Of a stretch of DNA of 64,000 nucleotides, positions 6,929-14,839 are shown in pieces. Every line of letters begins with the position of its first letter. The stretch's first letter is position 1. The notes under the pieces were generated by a model that was not told the DNA's origin, searched no databases, and saw only the letters and a list, made by a program, of their open reading frames with translations. A program made the position numbers and the translations under genes. The stretch is from UBA12191 sp964422295 (lineage in GTDB: Bacteria; Planctomycetota; UBA8108; UBA1146), in the NCBI GenBank assembly GCA_964422295.1, contig CAYRAM010000001.1, forward strand, positions 62,001 through 126,000. Direction: 5' to 3'.

Positions 6929-8370
6929 TGTCTGAAGCAGAAGAGTTGCAGAAACTCGCAGACAAAGAGTACGAATTCGGCTTCGTCACCGATGTCGAAT
7001 CTGATTCCCTCCCACCGGGACTCGATGAAGATACGATTCGGGAAATCGTCCAAAGAAAAGGCGAACCCGATTGGCTTCTCGAGTACCGCCTGAAAGCGTT
7101 TCGCCACTGGCAGACGATGGAGGATCCAGCCTGGGCCAAAGTTGAAAAGAATGTCGTCAACTACCAGGACTTGATTTACTACAGTGCTCCAAAGCCGAAA
7201 AAGCAGCTTCAAAGTCTCGATGAGGTCGACCCGGAACTTCTGGAGACGTTTGAAAAACTCGGGATCTCATTGGAGGAGCAGAAGCGTCTCAGCAATGTCG
7301 CCGTGGATGCTGTATTTGATAGTGTCTCCGTCGCAACAACCTTTAGCGACAAACTCGCAGAGCTGGGGATCATCTTTTGTTCCTTCAGCGAAGCGGTCAA
7401 AGAGCATCCTGAATTGGTACGCAAGTATCTGGGATCAGTGGTCCCATATACCGACAATTTCTACTCTGCGTTGAACTCGGCGGTCTTTTCCGATGGTTCC
7501 TTCTGTTACATCCCCAAGGGAGTGGCATGTCCAATGGAGCTGTCTACCTACTTCCGCATCAACGCTGCGGGGACGGGTCAATTTGAACGTACGCTGATCA
7601 TCGCCGATGAGGCTTCAACCGTTTCCTACCTCGAAGGTTGCACTGCACCGATGCGCGATGAAAACCAACTTCATGCTGCGGTGGTCGAATTGGTCGCCCT
7701 CGAAGAAGCGACGATTAAGTATTCGACAGTTCAGAATTGGTATCCCGGCGATGCTGACGGTATCGGTGGTATCTACAATTTTGTGACCAAGCGCGGTTTG
7801 TGCAAAGGGGATCGATCGAAGATCTCCTGGACCCAAGTTGAGACAGGATCTGCGATCACCTGGAAATATCCCTCTTGCATCCTCAAAGGTGATGACTCCA
7901 TCGGTGAATTTTACTCGGTTGCCCTTACCAACAACTATCAACAGGCTGATACCGGTACAAAGATGGTTCACATCGGCAAGCGCACCAAGAGCACGATCAT
8001 TTCCAAAGGGATCAGTGCTGGACAGGGACAAAACACCTACCGGGGACTTGTCGATGTCAAAAAGGGTGCAGAGGACGCAAGAAATTTCTCCCAGTGTGAC
8101 TCGATGCTCCTTGGGGACCGCTGTGGTGCTCACACCTTCCCTTATGTGGAAGTTCGAAACCCCAGCGCAAAGGTGGAGCACGAAGCGACTACATCAAAAA
8201 TTGGTGAAGACCAGATTTTCTACTGCAATCAGAGGGGCATCTCGACAGAGGATGCAGTCTCGATGATCGTCAATGGTTTCTGCAAAGAAGTGTTCAGCGA
8301 ACTACCGATGGAATTCGCTGTGGAAGCACAGAAACTCTTGGCGGTGAGTCTCGAGGGGAGCGTCGGTTGA
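6925..8370 (+). CDS. sufB: SUF scaffold subunit SufB
   Basis: Scaffold component of the SufBC2D complex on which Fe-S clusters are assembled in the cytoplasm. The 481-residue length is normal for the family. Signatures include YFRINAAGTGQFERTLI, YLEGCTAP, and SMLLGDRCGAHTFPYVEV, which carries the conserved Cys needed for cluster assembly in the E. coli protein. The C-terminus contains the Fe-S assembly signature KIGEDQIFYCNQRG. ATG 6925 overlaps the stop of the regulator; a second ATG follows directly at 6928. The gene overlaps sufC by one base (TGATG). Confidence 0.97.
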   Translation: MMSEAEELQKLADKEYEFGFVTDVESDSLPPGLDEDTIREIVQRKGEPDWLLEYRLKAFRHWQTMEDPAWAKVEKNVVNYQDLIYYSAPKPKKQLQSLDEVDPELLETFEKLGISLEEQKRLSNVAVDAVFDSVSVATTFSDKLAELGIIFCSFSEAVKEHPELVRKYLGSVVPYTDNFYSALNSAVFSDGSFCYIPKGVACPMELSTYFRINAAGTGQFERTLIIADEASTVSYLEGCTAPMRDENQLHAAVVELVALEEATIKYSTVQNWYPGDADGIGGIYNFVTKRGLCKGDRSKISWTQVETGSAITWKYPSCILKGDDSIGEFYSVALTNNYQQADTGTKMVHIGKRTKSTIISKGISAGQGQNTYRGLVDVKKGAEDARNFSQCDSMLLGDRCGAHTFPYVEVRNPSAKVEHEATTSKIGEDQIFYCNQRGISTEDAVSMIVNGFCKEVFSELPMEFAVEAQKLLAVSLEGSVG

Positions 8371-9173
8371 TGTCTGCCCATGAAAATGAGGAATCAATGT
8401 TACTCGATGTTCAAGATCTCCATGCTTCTGTCGAAGGCAGTGCGATACTGAATGGACTGAGTCTCCAGGTGAAGCCTGGAGAGGTTCACGCCATCATGGG
8501 GCCAAACGGTTCTGGTAAGAGCACCTTTGCAAATGTGTTGGCTGGTCGTGAAGACTATGTTGTCGAAAATGGAACGATCCGTTACCGCGACCTGGACCTC
8601 TTGGATCTGGATCCCGAGGAGAGGGCTTGCGAAGGTATCTTTCTTGCATTCCAGTATCCGGTCGCCATCCCGGGGATTTCCAATGCTTACTTCCTGCGCT
8701 CCGCATTGAATGCTGTTCGTCGATACCGGGAAGAGCCTGAAGTGGATGCTGTCGATTTTTTGCAGTTGGTTCGCTCCAAGATGGAATCGGTCGGCATGGA
8801 CGAAAAACTCCTGCAAAGATCAGTGAATGACGGTTTCAGCGGTGGAGAAAAGAAACGCAATGAGATTTTGCAGATGGCGGTTCTGGACCCCCAGTTGGCA
8901 ATCCTCGATGAGACTGATTCCGGATTGGACATCGATGCATTGCGCATCGTGGCCGAAGGGGTCAATGCCCTGCGCGGTGGAGATCGGGCCTTTATTGTGG
9001 TGACCCATTACCAGCGCTTGCTCGATTACATCGTCCCTGATCACGTTCACGTTCTTTCCGAAGGAAAGATTGTTCGATCCGGGGACAAGACTTTGGCTCA
9101 AGAGTTGGAGCGGGAAGGTTATTCCTGGCTCGAATCGGGTCAATCCCGGGAGAAGACCCAGGAGGCGTCGTGA
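8370..9173 (+). CDS. sufC: SUF ATPase SufC
   Basis: ABC-type ATPase of the SufBC2D complex; ATP binding drives the rearrangement of the SufB-SufD pair. 267 residues. Walker A is GPNGSGKST (about residues 43-51), the signature segment is FSGGEKKRNEILQMA, and Walker B with catalytic Glu is LAILDETDSGLDIDAL. The Ser-Gly-Gly-Glu-Lys-Lys form is typical of SufC. The start is ATG 8370, whose A is the last base of the sufB stop; a TTG immediately before it is in frame but unnecessary. A GGAGG near its 3' end serves sufD. Confidence 0.97.
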   Translation: MSAHENEESMLLDVQDLHASVEGSAILNGLSLQVKPGEVHAIMGPNGSGKSTFANVLAGREDYVVENGTIRYRDLDLLDLDPEERACEGIFLAFQYPVAIPGISNAYFLRSALNAVRRYREEPEVDAVDFLQLVRSKMESVGMDEKLLQRSVNDGFSGGEKKRNEILQMAVLDPQLAILDETDSGLDIDALRIVAEGVNALRGGDRAFIVVTHYQRLLDYIVPDHVHVLSEGKIVRSGDKTLAQELEREGYSWLESGQSREKTQEAS

Positions 9174-10471
9174 GCACCGAAACCGTGGGCCATTGGAATA
9201 CCTACCTCGAACAACAGGTTGGTGACTTGCCAGAAGCGGGCGACCTGCTGTCGAAGCGGCGCAGATCGGGTGTGGAAAAGTTCCTCAACGGAGGATTCCC
9301 CAGCCGAAGGCATGAAGAATGGCGATACACCTCGCTCAAATCTGTGAAAGAGGGAGAGTATGCGGCGAAACTACCCACGGATGGGCAACTTCCGGGGGAC
9401 GATGAGCTCGCTACCAATTCTGATATCCGTTTGGTCCTGATCAACGGTCGTTTCAGGGAGGATCTCTCCGATCTGACGGCATTGCCCGATGCGGTCAAGG
9501 TGGAAGGTCTGGCTCGGCACCTCGATTCAAAGGCTGAGGGTGTCATGACAGATCTGAATCGTTTGATTCCACAGGTCGATCATCCCTTCCAGAATTTGGG
9601 TGATGCCCTCCTCGAAGACGGCATCGTGATCACTGCTGAGGGCAACGTGGATGCCCGCATCCATATCCTCCATGCCCAGGATGGTTCAGTGGAAGCGGGA
9701 TCGAGCCACGTCTCCGGATTGATCTGCCTCTCCGGTGGTGCACAACTGGAGATCCTGGAAGAGTTTCGATCCAGGGGGAAGTCACTGGCAAATATCCGAT
9801 GGGGGATGGAAATCGGATCTGATTGCGAGTGTCGACGCCACAGGATCGTCCGCCCTGGCTGCGATGTGCTGTTTCATGGCACCCGGGTTCAGTTACAGGG
9901 CAAGGCCGTCTTCCGCGATCTGATTGCTGGCAGCGGTGCCCGCCTTTTCAGGAACGAAATCCACACGGTATTGGCTGGACCCGAAGGTCACGTGGATCTG
10001 CTGGGGGGATATGTCAGTAACGGGGAAGAGATCGTCGATCATCACACGACGATTGAGCATGCCGTGGCGGATTGCACGAGTCGGGAGATCTACAGGGGAG
10101 TCCTCGGTGGTGAATCCTGCGGTGCATTTACCGGCATGATTCACGTTCATCAGGATGCCCAGCGCACCGATGCTGAACAGTCGAACGATGCGATTCTGTT
10201 GTCCAGATCTGCAGAGATGAACACTCGGCCACGCTTGGAGATCTATGCAGATGACGTGAAGTGCACCCATGGTGCAACGGTCGGTGAACTGGATGACGAT
10301 TCACTTTTCTACCTCAGAAGTCGCGGTCTTTCATTGGAAGAAGCTCGCCAGATGCTGGTTCGGGCTTTTACCGCGGAAGTTTTTGAAGACCTCGGCAATG
10401 AAGCATTGAAGGAGCAGTTCATCGACCAGCTGCAACAGGCAATGCCCGCAGCGGTGGACAGTCGCCGGTGA
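9170..10471 (+). CDS. sufD: SUF scaffold subunit SufD
   Basis: Partner of SufB in the SufBC2D scaffold. 433 residues, with a variable N-terminal helical part (RRHEEWRYTSL is the usual motif near residue 45) and a C-terminal beta-helix domain. The conserved CTHGATVGELDDDSLFYL stretch holds the His equivalent to the one needed for cluster assembly in E. coli SufD. The start is GTG 9170, overlapping the sufC stop by four bases (GTGA), with GGAGG at 9161-9165. It ends 13 bases before sufS. Sequence identity to SufB is low, as is usual, but both belong to the same superfamily. Confidence 0.95.
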   Translation: MSTETVGHWNTYLEQQVGDLPEAGDLLSKRRRSGVEKFLNGGFPSRRHEEWRYTSLKSVKEGEYAAKLPTDGQLPGDDELATNSDIRLVLINGRFREDLSDLTALPDAVKVEGLARHLDSKAEGVMTDLNRLIPQVDHPFQNLGDALLEDGIVITAEGNVDARIHILHAQDGSVEAGSSHVSGLICLSGGAQLEILEEFRSRGKSLANIRWGMEIGSDCECRRHRIVRPGCDVLFHGTRVQLQGKAVFRDLIAGSGARLFRNEIHTVLAGPEGHVDLLGGYVSNGEEIVDHHTTIEHAVADCTSREIYRGVLGGESCGAFTGMIHVHQDAQRTDAEQSNDAILLSRSAEMNTRPRLEIYADDVKCTHGATVGELDDDSLFYLRSRGLSLEEARQMLVRAFTAEVFEDLGNEALKEQFIDQLQQAMPAAVDSRR

Positions 10472-10484
10472 GAACAGGAGTCCA

Positions 10485-11729
10485 TTGGAATCGGTTAATC
10501 CAGTACCCCTGAATGTCACTCAACTTCAGCAGCAATTCCCTGCCCTCGATCAGGAGGTCCACGGGAATCGCCTCGTCTATCTCGATAGTGCTGCGACGAC
10601 TCAGAAGCCACTAACCGTTATCGAAGCAGTGGATTCGGTTTATCGGCACGATTGTGCAAATGTTCATCGGGGAGTCCATACATTGAGCGAGCGGGCGACG
10701 GCCCGATACGAAGATGTCAGAAAGAAGGCCGCCCGATTCCTCGGTACCGATGACTCCCGAGAAGTGATTTTTACCCGCGGAGTGACCGAATCCCTCAATC
10801 TGCTGGCGAACACCCTTTCCCGATTGGATGGGGGATTTAATGAGGGTGATGAAATCTTGATATCTGCCCTCGATCACCACGCCAATATTGTTCCGTGGCA
10901 AATTCTCGGAGAGTCACTGGGAACCCAATTGCGAGTGATCCCCTGCGACGATGCGGGAGAATTGGTTCTTTCTCAGTTGGAGAACCTGGTGACGGAAAAG
11001 ACTCGTATCGTTTCGGTGAGTCATGTCTCCAATGCCATCGGTACGGTGAATGACATCGACCAGATCTTTGCTGCTGCGAGGAGTGTGGGTGCTGTGACCA
11101 TCCTCGATGCTGCGCAATCTGCACCCCACATGACGATCAGTCCGCGGGGCATCGATTGTGATTTCCTTACATTCAGCGGGCACAAGACCTATGGACCCAC
11201 GGGAGCTGGAATCCTATGGGGGAATCGGGAAATACTCGATCGAATGCCACCCTGGCAAGGGGGTGGGGACATGATTCGTACCGTTGCTTTTGAAGAGACG
11301 GTATTCGCCGAGGTCCCTTGGAAATTTGAGGCGGGAACTCCGCACATCGCTTCCGTCATCGGGCTGGGGGCTGCATTGGATTTTCTCGACTCGGTGGGTC
11401 GAGAATCGGTTCAGGCTCATGAAGCAGGACTGCTACAGCAGATCGAATCAGGCCTTTTGGAGATGGATGGGGTCAATGTTGTGGGGGCACCTGCTCAAAG
11501 AGCGTGCTGCGTCTCGTTTACCCTCGATGGGATTCATCCCCATGATGCGGCCACGATCATGGATCAACACGGAGTCGCTATCCGTGCGGGTCACCATTGT
11601 GCCATGCCTTTAATGAAACGACTTGGATTACCCGCGACGATCCGTGCTTCGGTGGGGATGCATAACGACCATGCCGATATCGATGCGCTGATGGATTCGA
11701 TCAAGGCCGTGAGGGAGATCTTTGCATGA
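10485..11729 (+). CDS. sufS: Cysteine desulfurase SufS
   Basis: Type II PLP-dependent cysteine desulfurase that takes sulfur from cysteine for SUF cluster assembly. 414 residues. Visible motifs: YLDSAATTQKP near the N-terminus, HHANIVPW, the PLP-Lys segment TFSGHKTYGPTGAG near residue 232, and the persulfide-forming Cys in RAGHHCAMPLM near residue 371. The reading starts at TTG 10485, four bases after AGGAG (10476-10480); no ATG lies near the conserved N-terminus, so this rare start seems real. It overlaps sufU by four bases, which fits the known SufS-SufU partnership. Confidence 0.96.
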   Translation: MESVNPVPLNVTQLQQQFPALDQEVHGNRLVYLDSAATTQKPLTVIEAVDSVYRHDCANVHRGVHTLSERATARYEDVRKKAARFLGTDDSREVIFTRGVTESLNLLANTLSRLDGGFNEGDEILISALDHHANIVPWQILGESLGTQLRVIPCDDAGELVLSQLENLVTEKTRIVSVSHVSNAIGTVNDIDQIFAAARSVGAVTILDAAQSAPHMTISPRGIDCDFLTFSGHKTYGPTGAGILWGNREILDRMPPWQGGGDMIRTVAFEETVFAEVPWKFEAGTPHIASVIGLGAALDFLDSVGRESVQAHEAGLLQQIESGLLEMDGVNVVGAPAQRACCVSFTLDGIHPHDAATIMDQHGVAIRAGHHCAMPLMKRLGLPATIRASVGMHNDHADIDALMDSIKAVREIFA

Positions 11730-12178
11730 GCGAGATGAGGGAGTTGTACCAGGAGATGATCATCGATCATTCACGATCACCACGGAACCACGGTAAATTG
11801 AATCATGCCAATCTCTTTGCCAAGGGAAACAATCCACTGTGCGGTGATGAAATCGACATGGAAGTTTTTCGAACCGATGAGGGGGTGTTATCAGAGATCG
11901 GTTTTGAAGCGACCGCGTGTGCCATATGCACCGCCAGCGCATCGATTCTGACGGAAACCCTCAAGGGGAAAGCTGAGAAAGAAGTTCGCAGCATCTTTGA
12001 GATGTTTCACTCGACGGTGACGGGTGAGATTTCAGAGTCATACCCACCGGAATTGATGAAACTCGAGGTTTTCACCGGAGTGAAGGATTATCCTTCTCGG
12101 GTGAAATGTGCCACTCTGGCTTGGCACACACTGATGCAAGCACTGGAAGAGAAATCGGGAGAGGCGTCGACAGAATGA
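11726..12178 (+). CDS. sufU: SufU sulfur-transfer protein
   Basis: IscU-like, zinc-binding sulfurtransferase that accepts the persulfide from SufS and passes it to SufBCD. 150 residues. The expected metal and acceptor residues are present: Cys39 and Asp41 in NPLCGDEID, Cys65 in the EATACAICTASAS segment, and Cys128 in RVKCATLAW. An additional Cys68 lies in the second motif, where most SufU proteins have Ser. The insertion between the second and third motifs that separates SufU from IscU is present. It overlaps sufS and sufT by four bases each (ATGA). Its presence instead of SufA/SufE marks a Firmicutes/Actinobacteria-like SUF set. Confidence 0.94.
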   Translation: MSEMRELYQEMIIDHSRSPRNHGKLNHANLFAKGNNPLCGDEIDMEVFRTDEGVLSEIGFEATACAICTASASILTETLKGKAEKEVRSIFEMFHSTVTGEISESYPPELMKLEVFTGVKDYPSRVKCATLAWHTLMQALEEKSGEASTE

Positions 12179-12558
12179 ACGAGGACCCACAGCACCAGCC
12201 CCATGAATCAGAATCCGCAGCAGAATTACGGCCTGCAGGCCAGCAGGCGGCGGACGGCACACTCGAGGATCAGATCGTCAAAGCCATTGAAACTTGTCAC
12301 GATCCAGAGATCCCGGTCAACATTTATGAATTGGGTTTGATTTATCAGATCCGAATCGACGAAGGATCCAAGGTTGATATCGAGATGACGCTGACTTCTC
12401 CCGCTTGCCCTGTTGCTGGAACATTGCCGGTGGAGGTGGAACAAAAGGTGAGTGCTGTGGGGGGGGTCGAGGAATGCATCGTCGGTGTGGTTTGGGATCC
12501 GCCTTGGACCAAAGACCGCATGACAGAGGGAGCAAAGCTGCAGTTGGGGATGTTTTAG
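12175..12558 (+). CDS. sufT: SufT, MIP18/DUF59-family Fe-S assembly factor
   Basis: A 127-residue DUF59 protein, related to PaaD and the eukaryotic CIA factor MIP18, implicated in Fe-S protein maturation. The first 30 residues are polar and disordered-looking. The domain begins near residue 31 with KAIETCHDPEIPVNIYELGL (the DPE(I/L)PV-x3-L motif). It continues with SPACPVAGTLP, holding the conserved Cys, and VWDPPWTKDRM. It is the last gene of the suf operon, coupled to sufU by ATGA. Its TAG stop overlaps the stop codon of the convergent gene by three bases. Confidence 0.93.
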   Translation: MNEDPQHQPHESESAAELRPAGQQAADGTLEDQIVKAIETCHDPEIPVNIYELGLIYQIRIDEGSKVDIEMTLTSPACPVAGTLPVEVEQKVSAVGGVEECIVGVVWDPPWTKDRMTEGAKLQLGMF

Positions 12559-13454
12559 TCGTCTAAATTGATGGCGTTGAGGAGGTGGCGAGCACGTTCC
12601 CCCTCGGGGAGATCGGCCATTATCTTTGCCACTCGGGTCAACATTCGTGTGCCCAGCAGTGGATTTGTTTTCAGTGCAGCTTTCGACCTGCGAATCATTT
12701 GGATTCCCTGGCCCCGGTACGGTGCATACGCCTGATCCCATAAATCCTTTAATCGCGGTGAGAATAAGGGAACCAGTCTGTTTGCTGCGGCCAATTCACT
12801 GCAACCCTTCTCAAAGTCGTCTTCACGATCGTATTCATGGGCTCGGTCCAAATGTTTTAGCAGAAAGCGATACTGAGTTCTGGTGGGAGCTCCATTCGCA
12901 TTTCTTTTGGATAAAAATTCTTCCAATGCGGGTGCCCCTCGAAACGGTATCTCCTGGGGAATGGGACGCGATTTTTTGGGATCCACATCGATTAGATAAA
13001 TCAGAGGAAGCAACTTCGGGAGAGGCAGATCCTTGACCAGGAGTTCTCCTGTCGAGTGCTCATCGCAACTTTTACACCCTGCAATCGGACACTGATCTGT
13101 CGTGTTTTCAGAGTCCGATTTGTGTTTGTTCCCTTCGGCATCGGGAAGGCATACCAATGCGGGGACTCCATAATTTTCGAGAACCTTGAGAAACTTTGGA
13201 TCATTCATGTGTTGTTTTGCCCACGAGGTGCAGATGGGATCTCCATCTCTCAGCACGATCGCGATGATAGGAGTACCCCGATCCATTGCTTCCGTCTGGG
13301 CAGCTTTGAGATTCAATCCTGCCCAGTATCGGTCTTTCGGCGGCGACAATTTGACCGATTGCACCGGAACAGGAGTCGCTACCGGTGGAGACTTTTCATC
13401 GGCCTGTAAAGGCGGGGTGATCAGGCTCATGGCCAAGAGTAGTGTGAGGGTCAT
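12555..13454 (-). CDS. Secreted thioredoxin-like hypothetical protein with a Cys cluster
   Basis: A 299-residue protein with an N-terminal signal peptide (hydrophobic residues 2-14). The middle part (about 45-180) has a thioredoxin-like look: GLNLKAAQTEAMDRGTPIIA, the ICTSWAKQHMNDPKF helix and a VPALVCLPD strand. It has no CxxC redox motif in the usual place, only Cys75. Between the strands sits an insertion with Cys122, Cys127 and Cys130 (C-x4-C-x2-C), which could bind a metal. The C-terminal third is helical and may be TPR-like. I do not recognise a named family. It is convergent with sufT and shares overlapping stop codons with it, so it is not part of that operon. The start could also be Met9 (13430). 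Confidence 0.6.
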   Translation of the reverse strand: MTLTLLLAMSLITPPLQADEKSPPVATPVPVQSVKLSPPKDRYWAGLNLKAAQTEAMDRGTPIIAIVLRDGDPICTSWAKQHMNDPKFLKVLENYGVPALVCLPDAEGNKHKSDSENTTDQCPIAGCKSCDEHSTGELLVKDLPLPKLLPLIYLIDVDPKKSRPIPQEIPFRGAPALEEFLSKRNANGAPTRTQYRFLLKHLDRAHEYDREDDFEKGCSELAAANRLVPLFSPRLKDLWDQAYAPYRGQGIQMIRRSKAALKTNPLLGTRMLTRVAKIMADLPEGERARHLLNAINLDD

Positions 13455-13591
13455 GGGGAACTTTCAAAAAAGGTACTCTGCGGGTACCACTTCATGATTT
13501 TACCATTTTTCCTGCTCTGCGCCCTGAACGCCGATGACGGATGTCGAGTCAGGCAAAAATTACACGATCGGAAGCAGGCGCTGTTTTATGT

Positions 13592-14821
13592 CTAATCTTG
13601 GGGGCGATTCGATGTACGGAAGATCGTACGTGGAGCCCTGCGACCATTGAGCAGGACTCCGATCCACGTTGATCGGACAAATAGATCGTAGGTCACAAGC
13701 CCAATCAAAGTGGTCAGAGCAAGTGAGATTCCGAACTTGGGGAAACTGCCCCAATCCTTGATGACCATATAACCGGGGATCCAGATTGTGAAAGGGAGAT
13801 GGAGGACATAGAGCCAGTATGAGGAATCGACGAGATAGCGAATGACAGGGATTTCTCTGGCGGTCAATTTGGCAAAGAGACCAATGAAACCCCAGATGGC
13901 GAGCCAGATCATCCAGCCAGCGAGGAATGAAGCCAAGAACTTCCTCGGCGCAGAAGAATACGTCTCCGGATTTTCGATCATTGCGCCCCAACCGAGGAAG
14001 AGCAGGGCGACCGTTGACAGGCTGAAGATGATTCGCGGCCATGTGGCCACTCTCTCCAGCAAATCCCTGCGGTTCCACGCCGACCAGCCGCAGAAGTAGA
14101 CGAATCCATACGTCAGAAAACTGGTCGTTTCAGGGATAAGATTAATTCCAACCATGAGCAGTCCTGGAAGAAATGAATCCATCAGGGCCCATGCAAGAGG
14201 GAGTGCCAGAAGCAGACTCGAACCGGGAATGGCGATAATGCGTGACATCAATTGCCCCGGTTTGAAGGAATCCGGAATCGACTGGGTTACGGAGGTGATG
14301 AAAAAGGCACAGATGGAGTAAATGAGCAGGTAGTAAACAAACCACAGGTGAATGGTAATCGGAAGAAAAAGATTTTCAGCGGGAGTTTTCTGAACGGCAA
14401 TCCATGCCGCATCGATTCCCATACCCTTTGCAAAGTTGGCAAAGACAAATCCTGAGATGGTCAGTGGGACAAGCAAGGGAAGAAAAATCAGCAGGGGCCC
14501 CCCCAAGCGAATCAATCTGTTTTTTGCAAAATTGAGATGGCCTCTCTTCTCGACGAGCAGTGCGCCAAAAAATCCACCGATAAACATGAAGATGGGCATT
14601 CTCCACGCATGGATAAACCCGACCATCAGTGTGAAGATCCCTGAGTTTTGGGAGTCTCTGAAATTCCAGGCAAAATCCTGGGCGGAGTTTTGGTAATTGC
14701 ATGCACAGTGAAGAACCAGGCCAAGAAGCATCATTGTGGCTCTCAGGCCATCCAATGAATGAAGGCGTACGCTGGTTTCTGCATCCGAAGATGGTGGTGC
14801 GTCTGAAATCGTGTATTCCAA
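13592..14821 (-). CDS. Acyltransferase-3 family membrane protein (OpgC-like)
   Basis: A 409-residue integral membrane protein of the acyltransferase 3 / glucan succinyltransferase (MdoC/OpgC) type. These enzymes move acyl groups onto periplasmic or surface glycans. It has about ten hydrophobic helices. The N-terminal signature is RLHSLDGLRATMMLLGLVLH, with the conserved Asp-Gly-Leu-Arg and the putative catalytic His in the first helix. A second conserved piece, RMPIFMFIGGFFGALL, is followed by the KNRLIRLGGPLL loop. The substrate cannot be told from sequence. It follows the M14 peptidase on the same strand after 18 bases and may be co-transcribed. Confidence 0.88.
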   Translation of the reverse strand: MEYTISDAPPSSDAETSVRLHSLDGLRATMMLLGLVLHCACNYQNSAQDFAWNFRDSQNSGIFTLMVGFIHAWRMPIFMFIGGFFGALLVEKRGHLNFAKNRLIRLGGPLLIFLPLLVPLTISGFVFANFAKGMGIDAAWIAVQKTPAENLFLPITIHLWFVYYLLIYSICAFFITSVTQSIPDSFKPGQLMSRIIAIPGSSLLLALPLAWALMDSFLPGLLMVGINLIPETTSFLTYGFVYFCGWSAWNRRDLLERVATWPRIIFSLSTVALLFLGWGAMIENPETYSSAPRKFLASFLAGWMIWLAIWGFIGLFAKLTAREIPVIRYLVDSSYWLYVLHLPFTIWIPGYMVIKDWGSFPKFGISLALTTLIGLVTYDLFVRSTWIGVLLNGRRAPRTIFRTSNRPQD

Positions 14822-14839
14822 TCTGTGGTGTATCGCAAA

